Notes: generated by a model not told the origin, from the sequence alone. Counted from the stretch's first letter, positions 16,422 through 26,902 are shown. The stretch is DNA of 64,000 nucleotides from Pseudomonas sp. IPO3778 (GCF_013386825.1 NZ_JACARC010000015.1:1-64000); one strand, 5' to 3'. Translations and numbers: made by a program.

Positions 16422-19400
16422 TCATATTCTCATCGCAAGTTCATCGTACCGACAGAAAGCATTGGCGAGTTGCATCTGGCGGGGTGTTCGGCATTGAGCC
16501 TCAAACAAAGTAGGCGACGCAACGAGTACACAAACACATTTTGCACGTGATGTAGCGACATTCAGTCGGTTTAGGCTGTAGAGAAACTCCATTCCACGCG
16601 GTGCATCGACGTAACTTGATGTTGTCATCGAGTAAATAACGATCGGCGCCTCCTGCCCTTGGAATTTGTCGACAGTTCCGATCCGAGCGCCCGAAATGCG
16701 GTCCTGCAGCTCGAACACCTGCGCATTATAGGGAGCAATGATTAATATATCTTGAAGCGATATCAGTCGCTCAACACCATGCCTGTCGATCCAGGTAGTG
16801 CCTGACGCAAGGATTTCCTCCACGAGCGTTCGAACGCAATCAGCCTCTTCCGGCGATGAACTCTGATTGCCTTCAGAAACGACTGCAACATAGCGGAGGC
16901 CTGAACCATTGAGGCGTCCGGGTGAGCGAATTGCTTGAGCCTCCAATCCTGGGCGAGGATGAAGACGCCCCTCGTAGAATAGTTCGGACGTATAGGAGCA
17001 GATGTCCGGATGAAGACGCCATGTCTCCGCAAGAAAAAGTCCTCGGTCAGACGCAATCGTCTGCTCTTCACCAAGAATATGATGCAGAGCTGAAACATCC
17101 GTGCCTTGTGGATGACTACCCTGCATCGGCTGATCGAGTTGTTGCGGATCGCCTAGCAACACAACGCTATTCGCCGCTTGTGATACAGCAATTACATTCG
17201 CAAGCGCCATTTGCGCCGCTTCATCAATAAACAGCACATCTACGGAGTGCGCTGCATCAGGCGACGCCCACAGCCAAGCAGTCCCTCCTGCCACATTCGC
17301 TCTGCTGCCGATGGCGTTTAGCAAATCAGCATTACTTTTTACAAATCGCAATCGCTGCTGATCTGCTTCCATCTCCGAAGGTTTTTGAAAGCAGCAAACA
17401 TCAATTCCCATTTCTTCAGAAGCCTTCACAACTCCATCGAGAAGGTTGCGGATGACCTTGTGGCTATTGGCAGTCACCCCAACAGTCTTCCCGGCTTGTA
17501 CCAGAGAACAGATCATGCGTGAGCCTGTGTGCGTCTTGCCGGCACCTGGCGGCCCTTGAATTGGAAGCAGTCCACTTTCGATATGTGCCGCAACACGGAG
17601 TGCGGCATCGAGGGCAGGCTCACCTTCATGCTGGATCGGTTGATTACCTATACGAGGGGGCAGGCGCATCAGAAGATCTCGAGCGGCCTGAAAGGGTCCG
17701 CCTCCCTCCATCCCATTAGCAACGACATGTTCGCCGATGCGAACAAGCGCATTGGCGAGGACAGTAGTATTAATAACTGTGTGGGAAAAAACTGCCTCAG
17801 GATGAATATTTGCACTGTCCCCTCTTTTCTTAATATCGACCCAACGGTCATCCAGAGAAATTGCGTCGACGCTGCCTAGCTTCCTGCCTCCTAAAGTGTG
17901 CAAATCCTCACTGCCGCGCATCTCCGTTTCTTGAGGAGGGAAGCTGTAGCGATGAATGGGGGCCCTAGCGGTTCCCCCGTTCACGCCCACAAATGTTAGA
18001 CCTGAAAGTCCAGCTCGCTCGTCGAGCAAATCTTCTGCCATAAGGTCGGAAAGGCGGAAATACTCCCACCAAAGCGCTTTCTGTTCTCTGCGGTGCCAGT
18101 CGAGCGAATGCGCGAGAATCCATCGAGCGTGCTCCTCGGCCGTGCGCTCCGCCGCATCAGTAGGAACCCCGTCCGTCAACCGTTCGATAAGCGCATTGAT
18201 CCTCTCTTGCCATTCACCAAGGGCCTCGCTTGGCACGCTCTCAGGCACTTCCCGTCGGGGAATGATATTGCCAACATTGATCAAGTTGGTGCGCCGTATT
18301 TCTAACCAGTCCCGAAGGCGCCATGTAGATACGCAGTCATCTCGGTTGTATCCAGTCACAACATAACGATCAGCATCACTGATGAATGCTAAATCTCCCA
18401 GTTCAAGACATGCTTGAACCTTAGCAAGGGCCATGTTTGCTTCTGAAAGCGCGGTGTCTCGGATGAAACCATATAAGGGCTCAAGCTTTTTGATCGAGTA
18501 ACTTTCCACGCTCGCTCGTAGCCCATTTCGTATCACGCTGTAAAGGTCAACAAAGCATTTTGAGCGCAGAAGAGCATCAATCTCCTCTTCACGACTTGCA
18601 TGCCTCCCCATCAACCGTTTTAGAGCAGCCGGCTCATAGGGTGCGAAATGGTAAATGTGCAGATCCGGGTATTGCTCCTGTCGAGCGACGACGAAATCGA
18701 TGAAACGCTCGAAATTCAGTTTTTCCTCCTCACGAGATAGCGCCCAGTCAGCTGTGTAAGCGATGTCATTGCCACCATCAATAAAAGTATAACCAAATAA
18801 GTACTCAAGGCCGCCTTCCCCAGCAAATGGATCGCCCTCCAGATCGAAGAAGATATCCCCGACTGAGGGTTCGGGTAGGCTCGCTAAACCGAATCCTTCC
18901 GTCACAGGTAAAAGCTCGTGAAGCACGCTCCCTGCTTCGCGCCCCTCGATCTGAATGCGCGCCTGCTCTCGTACCCGCTCGTACGAATGTACTGCCCCGC
19001 GCGACGGCCTCCATGGAAGCGGAACCGGCATTGCTGCTAGATCCGTCATGGTTTCTATGCCGTGCCGTTTTAACTCATCGATATGGACTTTGGTGATCCC
19101 GGCCACAAGCGAGAGATGGTCATCCTCTCGACGTTTCCGGTCGCAACGACGCTGCCAACGACAGATGTCGCAATGCTCCTTCGGTTCAGGATAGATCATC
19201 TCCCCCGCGTGCTCGATAGCAGCTACAAGGCTGCTTTTGACTCGTCGGAAGTACGCTGCGTAATCGTCCATTCGATACATCTGTGGCTCATACCCAGACC
19301 ATGGGGCAACTACATAGCTATGCGTCGGGAAACCCCCTTGGATGGTGCCGACTAGATCCGCATACAAGCAAAGCTGCAAGACAGTTCCACCTTTGGTCTC

Positions 19401-19814
19401 ACGAGCGAGCTTGGTATCAATCACCTCATAAGACCATGCTCCGAGATCGCTCTCGGCCTCTATTCGCCTGAGGACATCCGTGCGACCCACCCAACCATTC
19501 GCGCGAAACGCGCCTTGTACTATGATCTCGTCCCCAGCAACCATGGCGCTCCTTGTGCGCTCGACCGATTCGTCATCAACTCCGACACCGTCAATGATTG
19601 TGACGGATAGACCTTGCGATCGTAGGTGCTCGACAAAGCCTTGTTCATGTCGCGCGCCACGCTCCCAAAGAATCTGCAGCAATGGGTCCCAGATAGCGGG
19701 GCGTTCTAGCTCGCCATTCGCTACCGCTAAGTCAAGGCTCGTTAAGTGCCGGCAGTTAAGATGTCCAACCAAGTCAGAAGCACTAAGAAAAATCGAATCG
19801 CCTAGCCTTTGCAT
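16422..19814 (-). CDS. TM0106-type Cas4/RecB-like nuclease fused to SF1 helicase
   Basis: 1130-residue DNA-processing enzyme. N-terminal Cas4/RecB-like PD-(D/E)XK nuclease: Asp113, Glu130, Asp133 and Lys135 (EVIDTK), and four cysteines at 21, 215, 218 and 224 spaced as in iron-sulfur nucleases. A middle RNase H-like YprB-type domain begins near 322 (DIFFDLEGDPF). The C-terminal DNA2/NAM7-like helicase has Walker A GPPGAGKT (about 754-761), Walker B VLFIDEAAQ (about 860), GDPQQLDQP and the late helicase motif TVDKFQGQEAPIVIYS. Length and domain order match the uncharacterised TM0106 family; a role in DNA repair or anti-phage defence is inferred. No obvious defects. Composition is lower in GC than the core genes. 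Confidence 0.88.
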   Translation of the reverse strand: MQRLGDSIFLSASDLVGHLNCRHLTSLDLAVANGELERPAIWDPLLQILWERGARHEQGFVEHLRSQGLSVTIIDGVGVDDESVERTRSAMVAGDEIIVQGAFRANGWVGRTDVLRRIEAESDLGAWSYEVIDTKLARETKGGTVLQLCLYADLVGTIQGGFPTHSYVVAPWSGYEPQMYRMDDYAAYFRRVKSSLVAAIEHAGEMIYPEPKEHCDICRWQRRCDRKRREDDHLSLVAGITKVHIDELKRHGIETMTDLAAMPVPLPWRPSRGAVHSYERVREQARIQIEGREAGSVLHELLPVTEGFGLASLPEPSVGDIFFDLEGDPFAGEGGLEYLFGYTFIDGGNDIAYTADWALSREEEKLNFERFIDFVVARQEQYPDLHIYHFAPYEPAALKRLMGRHASREEEIDALLRSKCFVDLYSVIRNGLRASVESYSIKKLEPLYGFIRDTALSEANMALAKVQACLELGDLAFISDADRYVVTGYNRDDCVSTWRLRDWLEIRRTNLINVGNIIPRREVPESVPSEALGEWQERINALIERLTDGVPTDAAERTAEEHARWILAHSLDWHRREQKALWWEYFRLSDLMAEDLLDERAGLSGLTFVGVNGGTARAPIHRYSFPPQETEMRGSEDLHTLGGRKLGSVDAISLDDRWVDIKKRGDSANIHPEAVFSHTVINTTVLANALVRIGEHVVANGMEGGGPFQAARDLLMRLPPRIGNQPIQHEGEPALDAALRVAAHIESGLLPIQGPPGAGKTHTGSRMICSLVQAGKTVGVTANSHKVIRNLLDGVVKASEEMGIDVCCFQKPSEMEADQQRLRFVKSNADLLNAIGSRANVAGGTAWLWASPDAAHSVDVLFIDEAAQMALANVIAVSQAANSVVLLGDPQQLDQPMQGSHPQGTDVSALHHILGEEQTIASDRGLFLAETWRLHPDICSYTSELFYEGRLHPRPGLEAQAIRSPGRLNGSGLRYVAVVSEGNQSSSPEEADCVRTLVEEILASGTTWIDRHGVERLISLQDILIIAPYNAQVFELQDRISGARIGTVDKFQGQEAPIVIYSMTTSSYVDAPRGMEFLYSLNRLNVATSRAKCVCVLVASPTLFEAQCRTPRQMQLANAFCRYDELAMRI

Positions 19815-20149
19815 TTGATTCCGACCTCATCAAAAGTCCATTCAGATGCTCTGTCGTCCAAATGCCAGCTCTAGTGACTTTTAGGATTAGCCAAAGCGAA
19901 TGCCCGCTCGTCGAGTGTAGTCAATAGTGAAAGATCCACTGTGGATCAAAAAACAGGCACTCAAACATACCCCGTCGTGCGTTACCTTAGAGCTTCATGT
20001 TGGTGCCGACACCGAATTGACCCAGTTGCCGAGATGACACTGATCCAGCCTGAATCCTTGTAAGCTGTTGTCTGTGAAGGATTTTTTCCGATTGGAGGCA
20101 GGTCAGTCTTGCATCAGCACATTGGTCAATTCGGCACTGTCATCAACAC
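19815..20149. other. Intergenic island DNA with a palindrome
   Basis: 335 bp with no gene. A palindrome with 7-bp arms, GATCCAC and GTGGATC around a single T (19933-19947), lies about 120 bp upstream of the leftward nuclease-helicase gene and may be an operator. The right part grades into the IS3 remnant; I could not fix its left terminal repeat. Confidence 0.35.
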
Positions 20150-20729
20150 GGCGAGAGTTGCGGCAAACACCGTGTTGCGCGGCTGATGCGTGCCAACCGG
20201 ATCAAGGCGTTGCGGGGCTATAAGGTGCCACGCCCAATCGCCGGGCGGCCCTCGATCATCTCAACCGAGCGCTCACGGTCGATACCCCCCAACAAGGCTT
20301 GGGTGACCGACATCACCTACATCCGCACATGGCAGGGTTGGTTGTATTTGGCGTGGTGGTGGATCTCTAAGCGCGCAAGGTCGTGGGCTGGTCGATGAAG
20401 AGGCGCTCTGGCGCCGTCGGCCCAACGACCGTGTACTGGTGCATTCCGATCAAGGCCGTCAGTAAGGCAGTGATGACTGGAAGCGCTTTTGCCTGGCCAA
20501 TAACCTCGAGCAGAGCATGAGTCGGCGTAGCAACTGATAGGATAATGCTGTGGCCGAATCGTTTTTCAGCAGCTTGAAGAAAGAGCGTATCCGTAAGCAC
20601 ATCTACAAAACCCGTGACTTGGCCAGGGCAGGTGTGTGCGATTACATCGAAATGTTTTATAACCTAACTCGCCGCCACAGTCACTCGGGCGGCGTCAGTC
20701 CCGAGGAATTTGAACTCGCCTCATTGTGA
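20150..20729 (+). pseudogene. IS3-family transposase (OrfB) remnant
   Basis: Degenerate DDE integrase-core transposase of the IS3 family. Readable pieces in several frames are GKHRVARLMRANRIKALRGY (from 20160), NKAWVTDITYIRTWQGWLYL (first catalytic Asp), VLVHSDQGRQ then a stop (second Asp, about 20435-20465), NAVAESFFSSLKKERIRKH (catalytic Glu, about 20540-20600) and the closing YIEMFYNLTRRHSH near 20645-20685. Internal stops and frameshifts separate them, and the N-terminus is missing. Dead element. Sequence to about 20770 (CCGGAGCGCGGGTAGTCC) may be its right end. Confidence 0.8.
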
Positions 20730-20817
20730 GGCTGGGAAATATCCACCGGAGCGCGGGTAGTCCTGTCCAAACCAAAACCTCAGGTCTGACCGGGATACTC
20801 ATCGTAATCCTTTCGGT

Positions 20818-21048
20818 TCAGTTCACGAATTGTGCGACAAGTTCGTGGTTTTCAACCAAGCTTCTCTCAAAATCTGCATGGATTGCGATGCTTCGTTGTT
20901 CGGGAGAAAGTCCTTTATAGGGAGCCTCCATCGCCTGAACAAGGCCTTCGCTGGTGCTAATGATTCCCATGTCAGTTACAACTTCTGTTGTGACAACAAG
21001 TACGCCGTTGACCAGCTTTGTTGTAGTGCGAACTTTTTGATCGTTCAT
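20818..21048 (-). CDS. Small hypothetical partner of the hydrolase-GAF gene
   Basis: 76 residues, unrecognised, acidic with a beta-strand repeat at the start (RTTTKLVNGVLVVTTEVVTD) and a helical tail. The ATG at 21048 lies 2 nt after the stop of the hydrolase gene, so the pair is almost certainly one transcript with coupled translation; the longer frame to 21087 lies inside the hydrolase gene. Tight pairing with an effector-like enzyme suggests an inhibitor, adaptor or immunity partner, but this is inference only. Confidence 0.55.
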   Translation of the reverse strand: MNDQKVRTTTKLVNGVLVVTTEVVTDMGIISTSEGLVQAMEAPYKGLSPEQRSIAIHADFERSLVENHELVAQFVN

Positions 21049-21050
21049 GG

Positions 21051-22169
21051 TCAGTTCTCTGGAAAAAGTGCCTGAATCCCTACGCAAGCGGTTACAACGT
21101 ACTCACTGAGCTTCGGCACCAATGGTTTTGCGCCAACTGCCTGCTTCGCGTGATTATGGTCGCCCGCCTCGAGAACCTCAAGGGCAACCATCCCTATCGC
21201 TGGAGCGTCCGGCTGAGAGATGGAGAATAGCCTCGCCGATACGGCAGCGATCAGGTCGCCCCGGCCATTTGTCGGCTGAGACTCATCAAGAGCGGACCAT
21301 TCTGTCGGCGTCGTCGTGAAAGCAGCCTGAAATGTCGGAGGACAAGTGGCTACGGCTCCCAGAGCCGACTCTCGCGTGAGTGCATAATCCAATTCTTCTT
21401 CCGAGTAGCGAACCTCTTTGGATGTAGCCGCGTGCATTCCCGGAAACTGCCGAAACGTCGTGTCACCAGCATTGTAGAACATGCGTACACGGACATGACA
21501 GTCACCTGACTCTGGAGACGTCTTCAGAAGTGTTTTTGCCTGAACAAGTAGGCCCGATAGGGTTTCGATGACCTGCCGCTGAGGAATGACGAGCTTTGGT
21601 AACCAAAGCTCTTTGAAAGTGTGCGGATTGAAGTAGTCGCTGTGTCCATATTTGGAGTGTAAATGCTGAAACAGCGACACATGCGTAGATTCGAATCCGT
21701 CGACTCCAGCTCGTCCAGCTCCCTTTACAATATAACTCGCGAGAGCCGGCCAAATATCTTTTTTTGCCATGTAGTTGGCGACGTATTTGACCCGGTAGGA
21801 GTCAAGGTACTTACTCCAATCGTAATCTGTATTAACAATACTCCCCGAAAAAAGCACGGTGTCGAAACTGAATGCGGTTTCCTCTTCAATGAGTCGTGCC
21901 ACGAGGAATGTGCCAAGACTATGGGCAACCAGAGACACAGGGGACCCGGGATAATCACGACGGACGGCTGCTACCTCATCCCGAAGCCATTTGACTAGCT
22001 TGTCTCGGGAGTACGGGTTGATAAACTGAAAAATATTGAAATAACCGTAGTCGAGAAGCACTGGAATCATCCCGTGCTGCGCAATAAGCGGAGCGATTCT
22101 CTTCTGCCACTCTCCTCGTGTACGAATGCCGTGTAACGTAACGACGACATGCCTTATGGTGCCTCCCAT
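21051..22169 (-). CDS. Alpha/beta-hydrolase with GAF-like C-terminal domain
   Basis: 372 residues. Residues 7-190 form an alpha/beta-hydrolase: oxyanion strand VVVTLHGIRTRGEW (8-21), nucleophile elbow AHSLG with Ser84 (82-86) and a candidate catalytic His176. Residues about 205-370 look like a GAF-type sensor fold (VRVRMFYNAGDTTFRQFPGM, DLIAAVSARLFSI, AIGMVALEVLEAG, SEYVVTACVGIQAL). The combination suggests a hydrolase, perhaps a lipase or esterase, controlled by a ligand or by assembly. I chose the ATG at 22169, which has AGGGGG 6 nt upstream, over the longer frame to 22235. Composition is AT-richer than the core, and it lies between an IS remnant and tRNA-Pro, typical of accessory cargo. 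Substrate unknown. Confidence 0.7.
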   Translation of the reverse strand: MGGTIRHVVVTLHGIRTRGEWQKRIAPLIAQHGMIPVLLDYGYFNIFQFINPYSRDKLVKWLRDEVAAVRRDYPGSPVSLVAHSLGTFLVARLIEEETAFSFDTVLFSGSIVNTDYDWSKYLDSYRVKYVANYMAKKDIWPALASYIVKGAGRAGVDGFESTHVSLFQHLHSKYGHSDYFNPHTFKELWLPKLVIPQRQVIETLSGLLVQAKTLLKTSPESGDCHVRVRMFYNAGDTTFRQFPGMHAATSKEVRYSEEELDYALTRESALGAVATCPPTFQAAFTTTPTEWSALDESQPTNGRGDLIAAVSARLFSISQPDAPAIGMVALEVLEAGDHNHAKQAVGAKPLVPKLSEYVVTACVGIQALFPEN

Positions 22170-22530
22170 CTGACGCCCCCTACCCAAGCTCAGTATCCCG
22201 AATCGAATTTGAATTATGTAATAGTAAATAGACAAAGCAACCCCAAGCTGATTGGAGCAGGCACATTCGCTATTTAGAGATATATACTTGGACTCTATTC
22301 GCTTGCAACTCGATTTTTTCGCTAGGTCTAGGATAGCTGACGACTAGGAACCTGAAGACATACCAGTATCAATCAGTGACACCGTAAATTTACAAAACCA
22401 CTTGACCAATCAGACAGCGACTGGGCGGACATATCTAGCTGAATGAACCCTTTGGCCAAATTCTGAGTTGGCACCATTCGGAGATTCCACCCAGAGCCAG
22501 TCGTTTTGTAGGGGTAAAAACGACTAAAAA
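22170..22530. other. AT-rich spacer between island cargo and tRNA-Pro terminator
   Basis: 361 bp, AT-rich, without a credible ORF. It should hold the promoter of the leftward hydrolase gene. I searched by eye for a second copy of the tRNA 3' end that would mark an attachment site and found none. Confidence 0.4.
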
Positions 22531-22567
22531 TAAAAAGGGGTTGCGAGATAAAATCTCGCAACCCCTT
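22531..22567 (-). terminator. Rho-independent terminator after tRNA-Pro
   Basis: Perfect 14-bp stem (AAGGGGTTGCGAGA at 22535-22548 with its complement at 22554-22567), 5-nt loop, followed on the minus strand by a T-rich run. It ends the merR/tRNA transcript and marks the core side of the island junction. Confidence 0.85.
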
Positions 22568-22575
22568 GAATTATA

Positions 22576-22652
22576 TGGTCGGGACGGAGTGATTCGAACA
22601 CTCGACCCCTAGCACCCCATGCTAGTGCGCTACCGGACTGCGCTACGCCCCG
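22576..22652 (-). tRNA. tRNA-Pro (anticodon GGG)
   Basis: 77 nt including an encoded CCA. The acceptor stem is CGGGGCG paired with CGTCCCG, the anticodon stem CTAGC/GCTAG encloses the loop ATGGGGT (anticodon GGG, decoding CCC), and the T-loop GTTCGAATC is intact. The gene is complete and sits at the edge of the decayed island, a common integration site. Confidence 0.93.
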
Positions 22653-22742
22653 ACTAGGCGTGTTACTGGGTTCGCTTCGCAACGAAGCGATCAGGAATAT
22701 ACCGCAAGCTTTTGAAATGTGGAAGTATTTTAAAAGCCGGAA

Positions 22743-23099
22743 TTACTTCTTCAAAACCACCAGCACATCTTCCAGTTCGGAGATCATCTGGCGGATCATT
22801 TGCTTGTATTGGGTGGTGTCGTCTTTGGCTTCATCACCGGACATACGCTGACGCGCACCGCTGATGGTGAACCCCTGGTCATACAACAACGCGCGGATCT
22901 GCCGGATCATCAGCACATCCTGGCGCTGATAATACCGACGGTTCCCGGTGCGTTTGACGGGGTTGAGTTGAGGAAACTCCTGCTCCCAATAGCGCAGCAC
23001 ATGCGGCTTTACCGCACAAAGCTCGCTGACTTCACCAATGGTGAAGTAGCGTTTGCCTGGGATGACGGGCAGTTCGTCGTTATGACTTGGTTCCAGCAT
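22743..23099 (-). CDS. MerR-family transcriptional regulator downstream of ihfA
   Basis: 118-residue regulator with an N-terminal MerR winged helix-turn-helix ([20 protein letters not shown] at about 18-37, then WEQEFP) and a short C-terminal coiled-coil (residues 90-115), but no cysteines typical of metal sensors. It belongs to the small MerR type always found next to ihfA in Pseudomonas. The start overlaps the last 20 bp of ihfA, so it is co-transcribed with pheST-ihfA. Target genes are unknown. Confidence 0.88.
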   Translation of the reverse strand: MLEPSHNDELPVIPGKRYFTIGEVSELCAVKPHVLRYWEQEFPQLNPVKRTGNRRYYQRQDVLMIRQIRALLYDQGFTISGARQRMSGDEAKDDTTQYKQMIRQMISELEDVLVVLKK

Positions 23100-23382
23100 A
23101 AGCCTCAACTCGGGCCTTCAACTTCTGCCCTGGACGAAAGGTGACCACACGGCGAGCCGTGATCGGGATTTCTTCTCCCGTTTTTGGATTGCGGCCAGGC
23201 CGCTGGCGTTTGTCCCGCAGGTCAAAATTACCGAAACCGGACAATTTGACCTGTTCGTTGTCTTCAAGAGCGTGCCTGATTTCTTCAAAGAACAGCTCGA
23301 CCAATTCCTTGGCTTCGCGCTTGTTCAGGCCCAGCTCTTCATACAGACGTTCCGCCATCTCAGCTTTCGTCAAAGCCCCCAT
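23080..23382 (-). CDS. ihfA: Integration host factor subunit alpha
   Basis: 100-residue DNA-bending protein of the HU/IHF family; with IhfB it forms the heterodimer that bends DNA at WATCAA-N4-TTR sites, supporting sigma-54 promoters and site-specific recombination. The beta-arm signature [20 protein letters not shown] (46-67 region) is intact. It follows pheT by 3 bp, as in other gammaproteobacteria. IHF sites are relevant inside this window (ansB promoter). Confidence 0.97.
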   Translation of the reverse strand: MGALTKAEMAERLYEELGLNKREAKELVELFFEEIRHALEDNEQVKLSGFGNFDLRDKRQRPGRNPKTGEEIPITARRVVTFRPGQKLKARVEAYAGTKS

Positions 23383-23385
23383 ACG

Positions 23386-25764
23386 TCACTTCCTTAACGT
23401 GGCGTTCAACCTTTGTTCGAGCGAGGTGAGGATATTTTGCGTCGTCGTATTCACCTCATCGTCATTAAGAGTGCGCGATGGATGCTGCCAGGTCAAGCCA
23501 ACTGCAAGGCTTTTTCTATGCGGATCAATGCCTTTACCCTGATAAACGTCAAATAGCCTGAGGTCTGTCAGCCATTCCCCTGCATTTTCACGGATTACGT
23601 CCAGAACAGCACTGGCTGCAACATCTTGGTCGGCGATCAACGCCAGATCACGTCGTACTTCAGGGAAACGCGACAACTCGCTGAATTTAGGCATTTTGCC
23701 CGAGGCCACTTCAGCCAAGACTAGCTCAAAAACGAAGACTGGACGGTCCAGGCCCAAGGTTTTCGACAGTTCAGGGTGAATCGCGCCAACGAAGCCCACC
23801 AGGCGACCTTCGCGTTCGATACGCGCGGTCTGGCCCGGGTGCAACGCCGGGTGTTTGCCAGGCGTGAACGTGAAGGCATCCAGCGCGCCGGCAAAGCCCA
23901 GCACCGCTTCCACATCCGCCTTGACGTCGAAGAAGTCGACGGTGTCGCGACCTTGTGCCCAGCCTTCCGGCAAACGGCTGCCGCAGACAACGCCAGCCAG
24001 CATCGGCTCTTGCTTCAGGCCATCCAGTTGACCGACAAAACGCAGACCGCTTTCGAACATGCGCACGCGGTCTTGCTGACGGTTCAGGTTGTGGGAAAGT
24101 GCTTTCACCAGACCGGGCCACAGCGACGAGCGCATGGCGGCCATGTCGTTGGAGATCGGGTTAGCCAGCAACAGCGGCTCGACACCGGGGTTGAACAGTT
24201 CGAACTGCTTTGGATCGATGAAGCTGTAGGTCACTGCTTCCTGATAACCACGAGCTACCAGCAGGCGACGCAGTTCCGGCAGGTGCGCACGGGCTTCAGC
24301 TTTCGGCTGCGGCGCCAGGCGCGCTTGCGGGTAACGAACCGGCAGGCGGTTGTAGCCGTACAGGCGAGCCAGTTCTTCAATCAGGTCGACTTCCAGGCTG
24401 ATGTCGAAGCGATGGCTTGGCACTTCTACGTGCCACTGCCCTGCTTCACCGGCGGAGATGCCGAGGCCGAGTGCCGACAGCAGGCGCTCGATTTCAACCG
24501 GGTCGATCACCAGGCCGAGCATTTGCTCAACGGCCTTGGCACGCAGGATGATCGGCGCAACCGACGGCAGGTGCTGCGCGCTGACGGTTTCAATGATCGG
24601 GCCGGCTTCGCCGCCAGTGATTTCCAGCAGCAGGCCGGTGGCGCGCTCCATGGCTTCACGGGCCAGTTGCCAGTCCACGCCGCGCTCGTAGCGGTGCGAA
24701 GCATCAGTGTGCAGGCCATAGGAACGGGCCTTGCCGGCGATGGCGATCTGATCGAAGAACGCGCTTTCGAGGAAGATATCGCGAGTGGTTGCGGACACAC
24801 CGCTGTGCTCGCCACCCATCACGCCGGCAATCGCCAGGGCGCGGGAATGATCAGCGATCACCAGGGTGTCGGCACGCAGGCTGACTTCCTGGCCGTCCAG
24901 CAGCACCAGCTTCTCGCCTTCTTCGGCCATGCGCACGCGGATGCCGCCGTTGATTTCGGCAAGATCGAAAGCGTGCAGCGGCTGACCCAACTCCAGCATC
25001 ACGTAGTTGGTGATGTCGACAGCTGCATCGATGCTGCGCACTTCGGAACGACGCAGACGCTCCACCATCCACAGCGGGGTTGGCTTGGACAGGTCGACGT
25101 TACGGATCACACGACCCAGGTAACGCGGGCAGGCGTTGGGGGCTAGCACTTCGATGGAACGGACTTCGTCGTGCACCGCAGGTACGGCGGCAACCACCGG
25201 ACGGGTGACGGTCGCGGCGTACAAGGCGCCGACTTCACGCGCCAGGCCAGCCAGGGACAGGCAATCGCCGCGGTTCGGGGTCAGGTCGACCTCGATGCTG
25301 GCATCTTCCAGCTCCAGGTAGACACGGATGTCCTGGCCCACTGGCGCGTCGGCCGGCAGTTCCATCAGGCCATCGTTGCCTTCACCGACCTGCAGCTCCG
25401 CCTGGGAGCACAGCATGCCGTTGGATTCGACACCGCGCAGTTTGGCCTTCTTGATTTTGAAGTCGCCCGGCAGTTCGGCACCGATCATGGCGAACGGGAT
25501 TTTCAGGCCCGGGCGCACGTTAGGCGCTCCGCACACGACCTGGAAAGTTTCCGCGCCATTGCTGACCTGGCACACACGCAATTTGTCGGCATCCGGGTGC
25601 TGCTCGGTGCTCAGCACCTCGCCCACTACCACACCACTGAAAACACCGGCGGCCGGCGTGACGCTATCGACCTCAAGGCCGGCCATCGACAGACGGGCAA
25701 CCAGCTCGTCGCGACTTACCTGCGGGCTTACCCAGCCACGCAGCCATTGTTCACTGAATTTCAT
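23386..25764 (-). CDS. pheT: Phenylalanyl-tRNA synthetase beta chain
   Basis: 792 residues, full length for a bacterial PheT. The N-terminal EMAP-II/OB tRNA-binding domain (about 40-150; LRVCQVSNGAETFQVVCGAP), the B3/B4 editing domain (about 210-375, HAFDLAEI), B5 (about 400-470), the catalytic-like core, and the C-terminal ferredoxin-fold anticodon-binding domain (about 700-792; FSELSRFPEVRRDLALI) are all present. It forms the alpha2-beta2 enzyme with PheS that charges tRNA-Phe and edits Tyr. The start has AGGAGAG just upstream, 26 bp after pheS. Confidence 0.98.
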   Translation of the reverse strand: MKFSEQWLRGWVSPQVSRDELVARLSMAGLEVDSVTPAAGVFSGVVVGEVLSTEQHPDADKLRVCQVSNGAETFQVVCGAPNVRPGLKIPFAMIGAELPGDFKIKKAKLRGVESNGMLCSQAELQVGEGNDGLMELPADAPVGQDIRVYLELEDASIEVDLTPNRGDCLSLAGLAREVGALYAATVTRPVVAAVPAVHDEVRSIEVLAPNACPRYLGRVIRNVDLSKPTPLWMVERLRRSEVRSIDAAVDITNYVMLELGQPLHAFDLAEINGGIRVRMAEEGEKLVLLDGQEVSLRADTLVIADHSRALAIAGVMGGEHSGVSATTRDIFLESAFFDQIAIAGKARSYGLHTDASHRYERGVDWQLAREAMERATGLLLEITGGEAGPIIETVSAQHLPSVAPIILRAKAVEQMLGLVIDPVEIERLLSALGLGISAGEAGQWHVEVPSHRFDISLEVDLIEELARLYGYNRLPVRYPQARLAPQPKAEARAHLPELRRLLVARGYQEAVTYSFIDPKQFELFNPGVEPLLLANPISNDMAAMRSSLWPGLVKALSHNLNRQQDRVRMFESGLRFVGQLDGLKQEPMLAGVVCGSRLPEGWAQGRDTVDFFDVKADVEAVLGFAGALDAFTFTPGKHPALHPGQTARIEREGRLVGFVGAIHPELSKTLGLDRPVFVFELVLAEVASGKMPKFSELSRFPEVRRDLALIADQDVAASAVLDVIRENAGEWLTDLRLFDVYQGKGIDPHRKSLAVGLTWQHPSRTLNDDEVNTTTQNILTSLEQRLNATLRK

Positions 25765-25790
25765 CCTGCTCTCCTAAAGATCCGTTACGA

Positions 25791-26861
<1,071 letters not shown>

Positions 26862-26872
26862 AAGACGTTTAA

Positions 26873-26902
26873 CACCTTGGGCCACGAAAGCGGCCCAAGG
26901 TG
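26873..26902 (-). terminator. Second hairpin between rplT and pheS
   Basis: A perfect 11-bp stem (CACCTTGGGCC with GGCCCAAGGTG, 8-nt loop), 15 bp past the rplT stop and just ahead of the longer hairpin. No T-tract, so it may stabilise the rplT 3' end or act with the second stem in attenuation. Confidence 0.55.

Noticed and set aside
22170..22652. Attachment-site duplication of the tRNA-Pro 3' end
   Set aside because: Reading by eye I found no second copy within the island, so no att pair is claimed.
23776..25146. A 456-codon plus-strand frame opposite pheT
   Set aside because: Shadow of pheT without ribosome site or domain.
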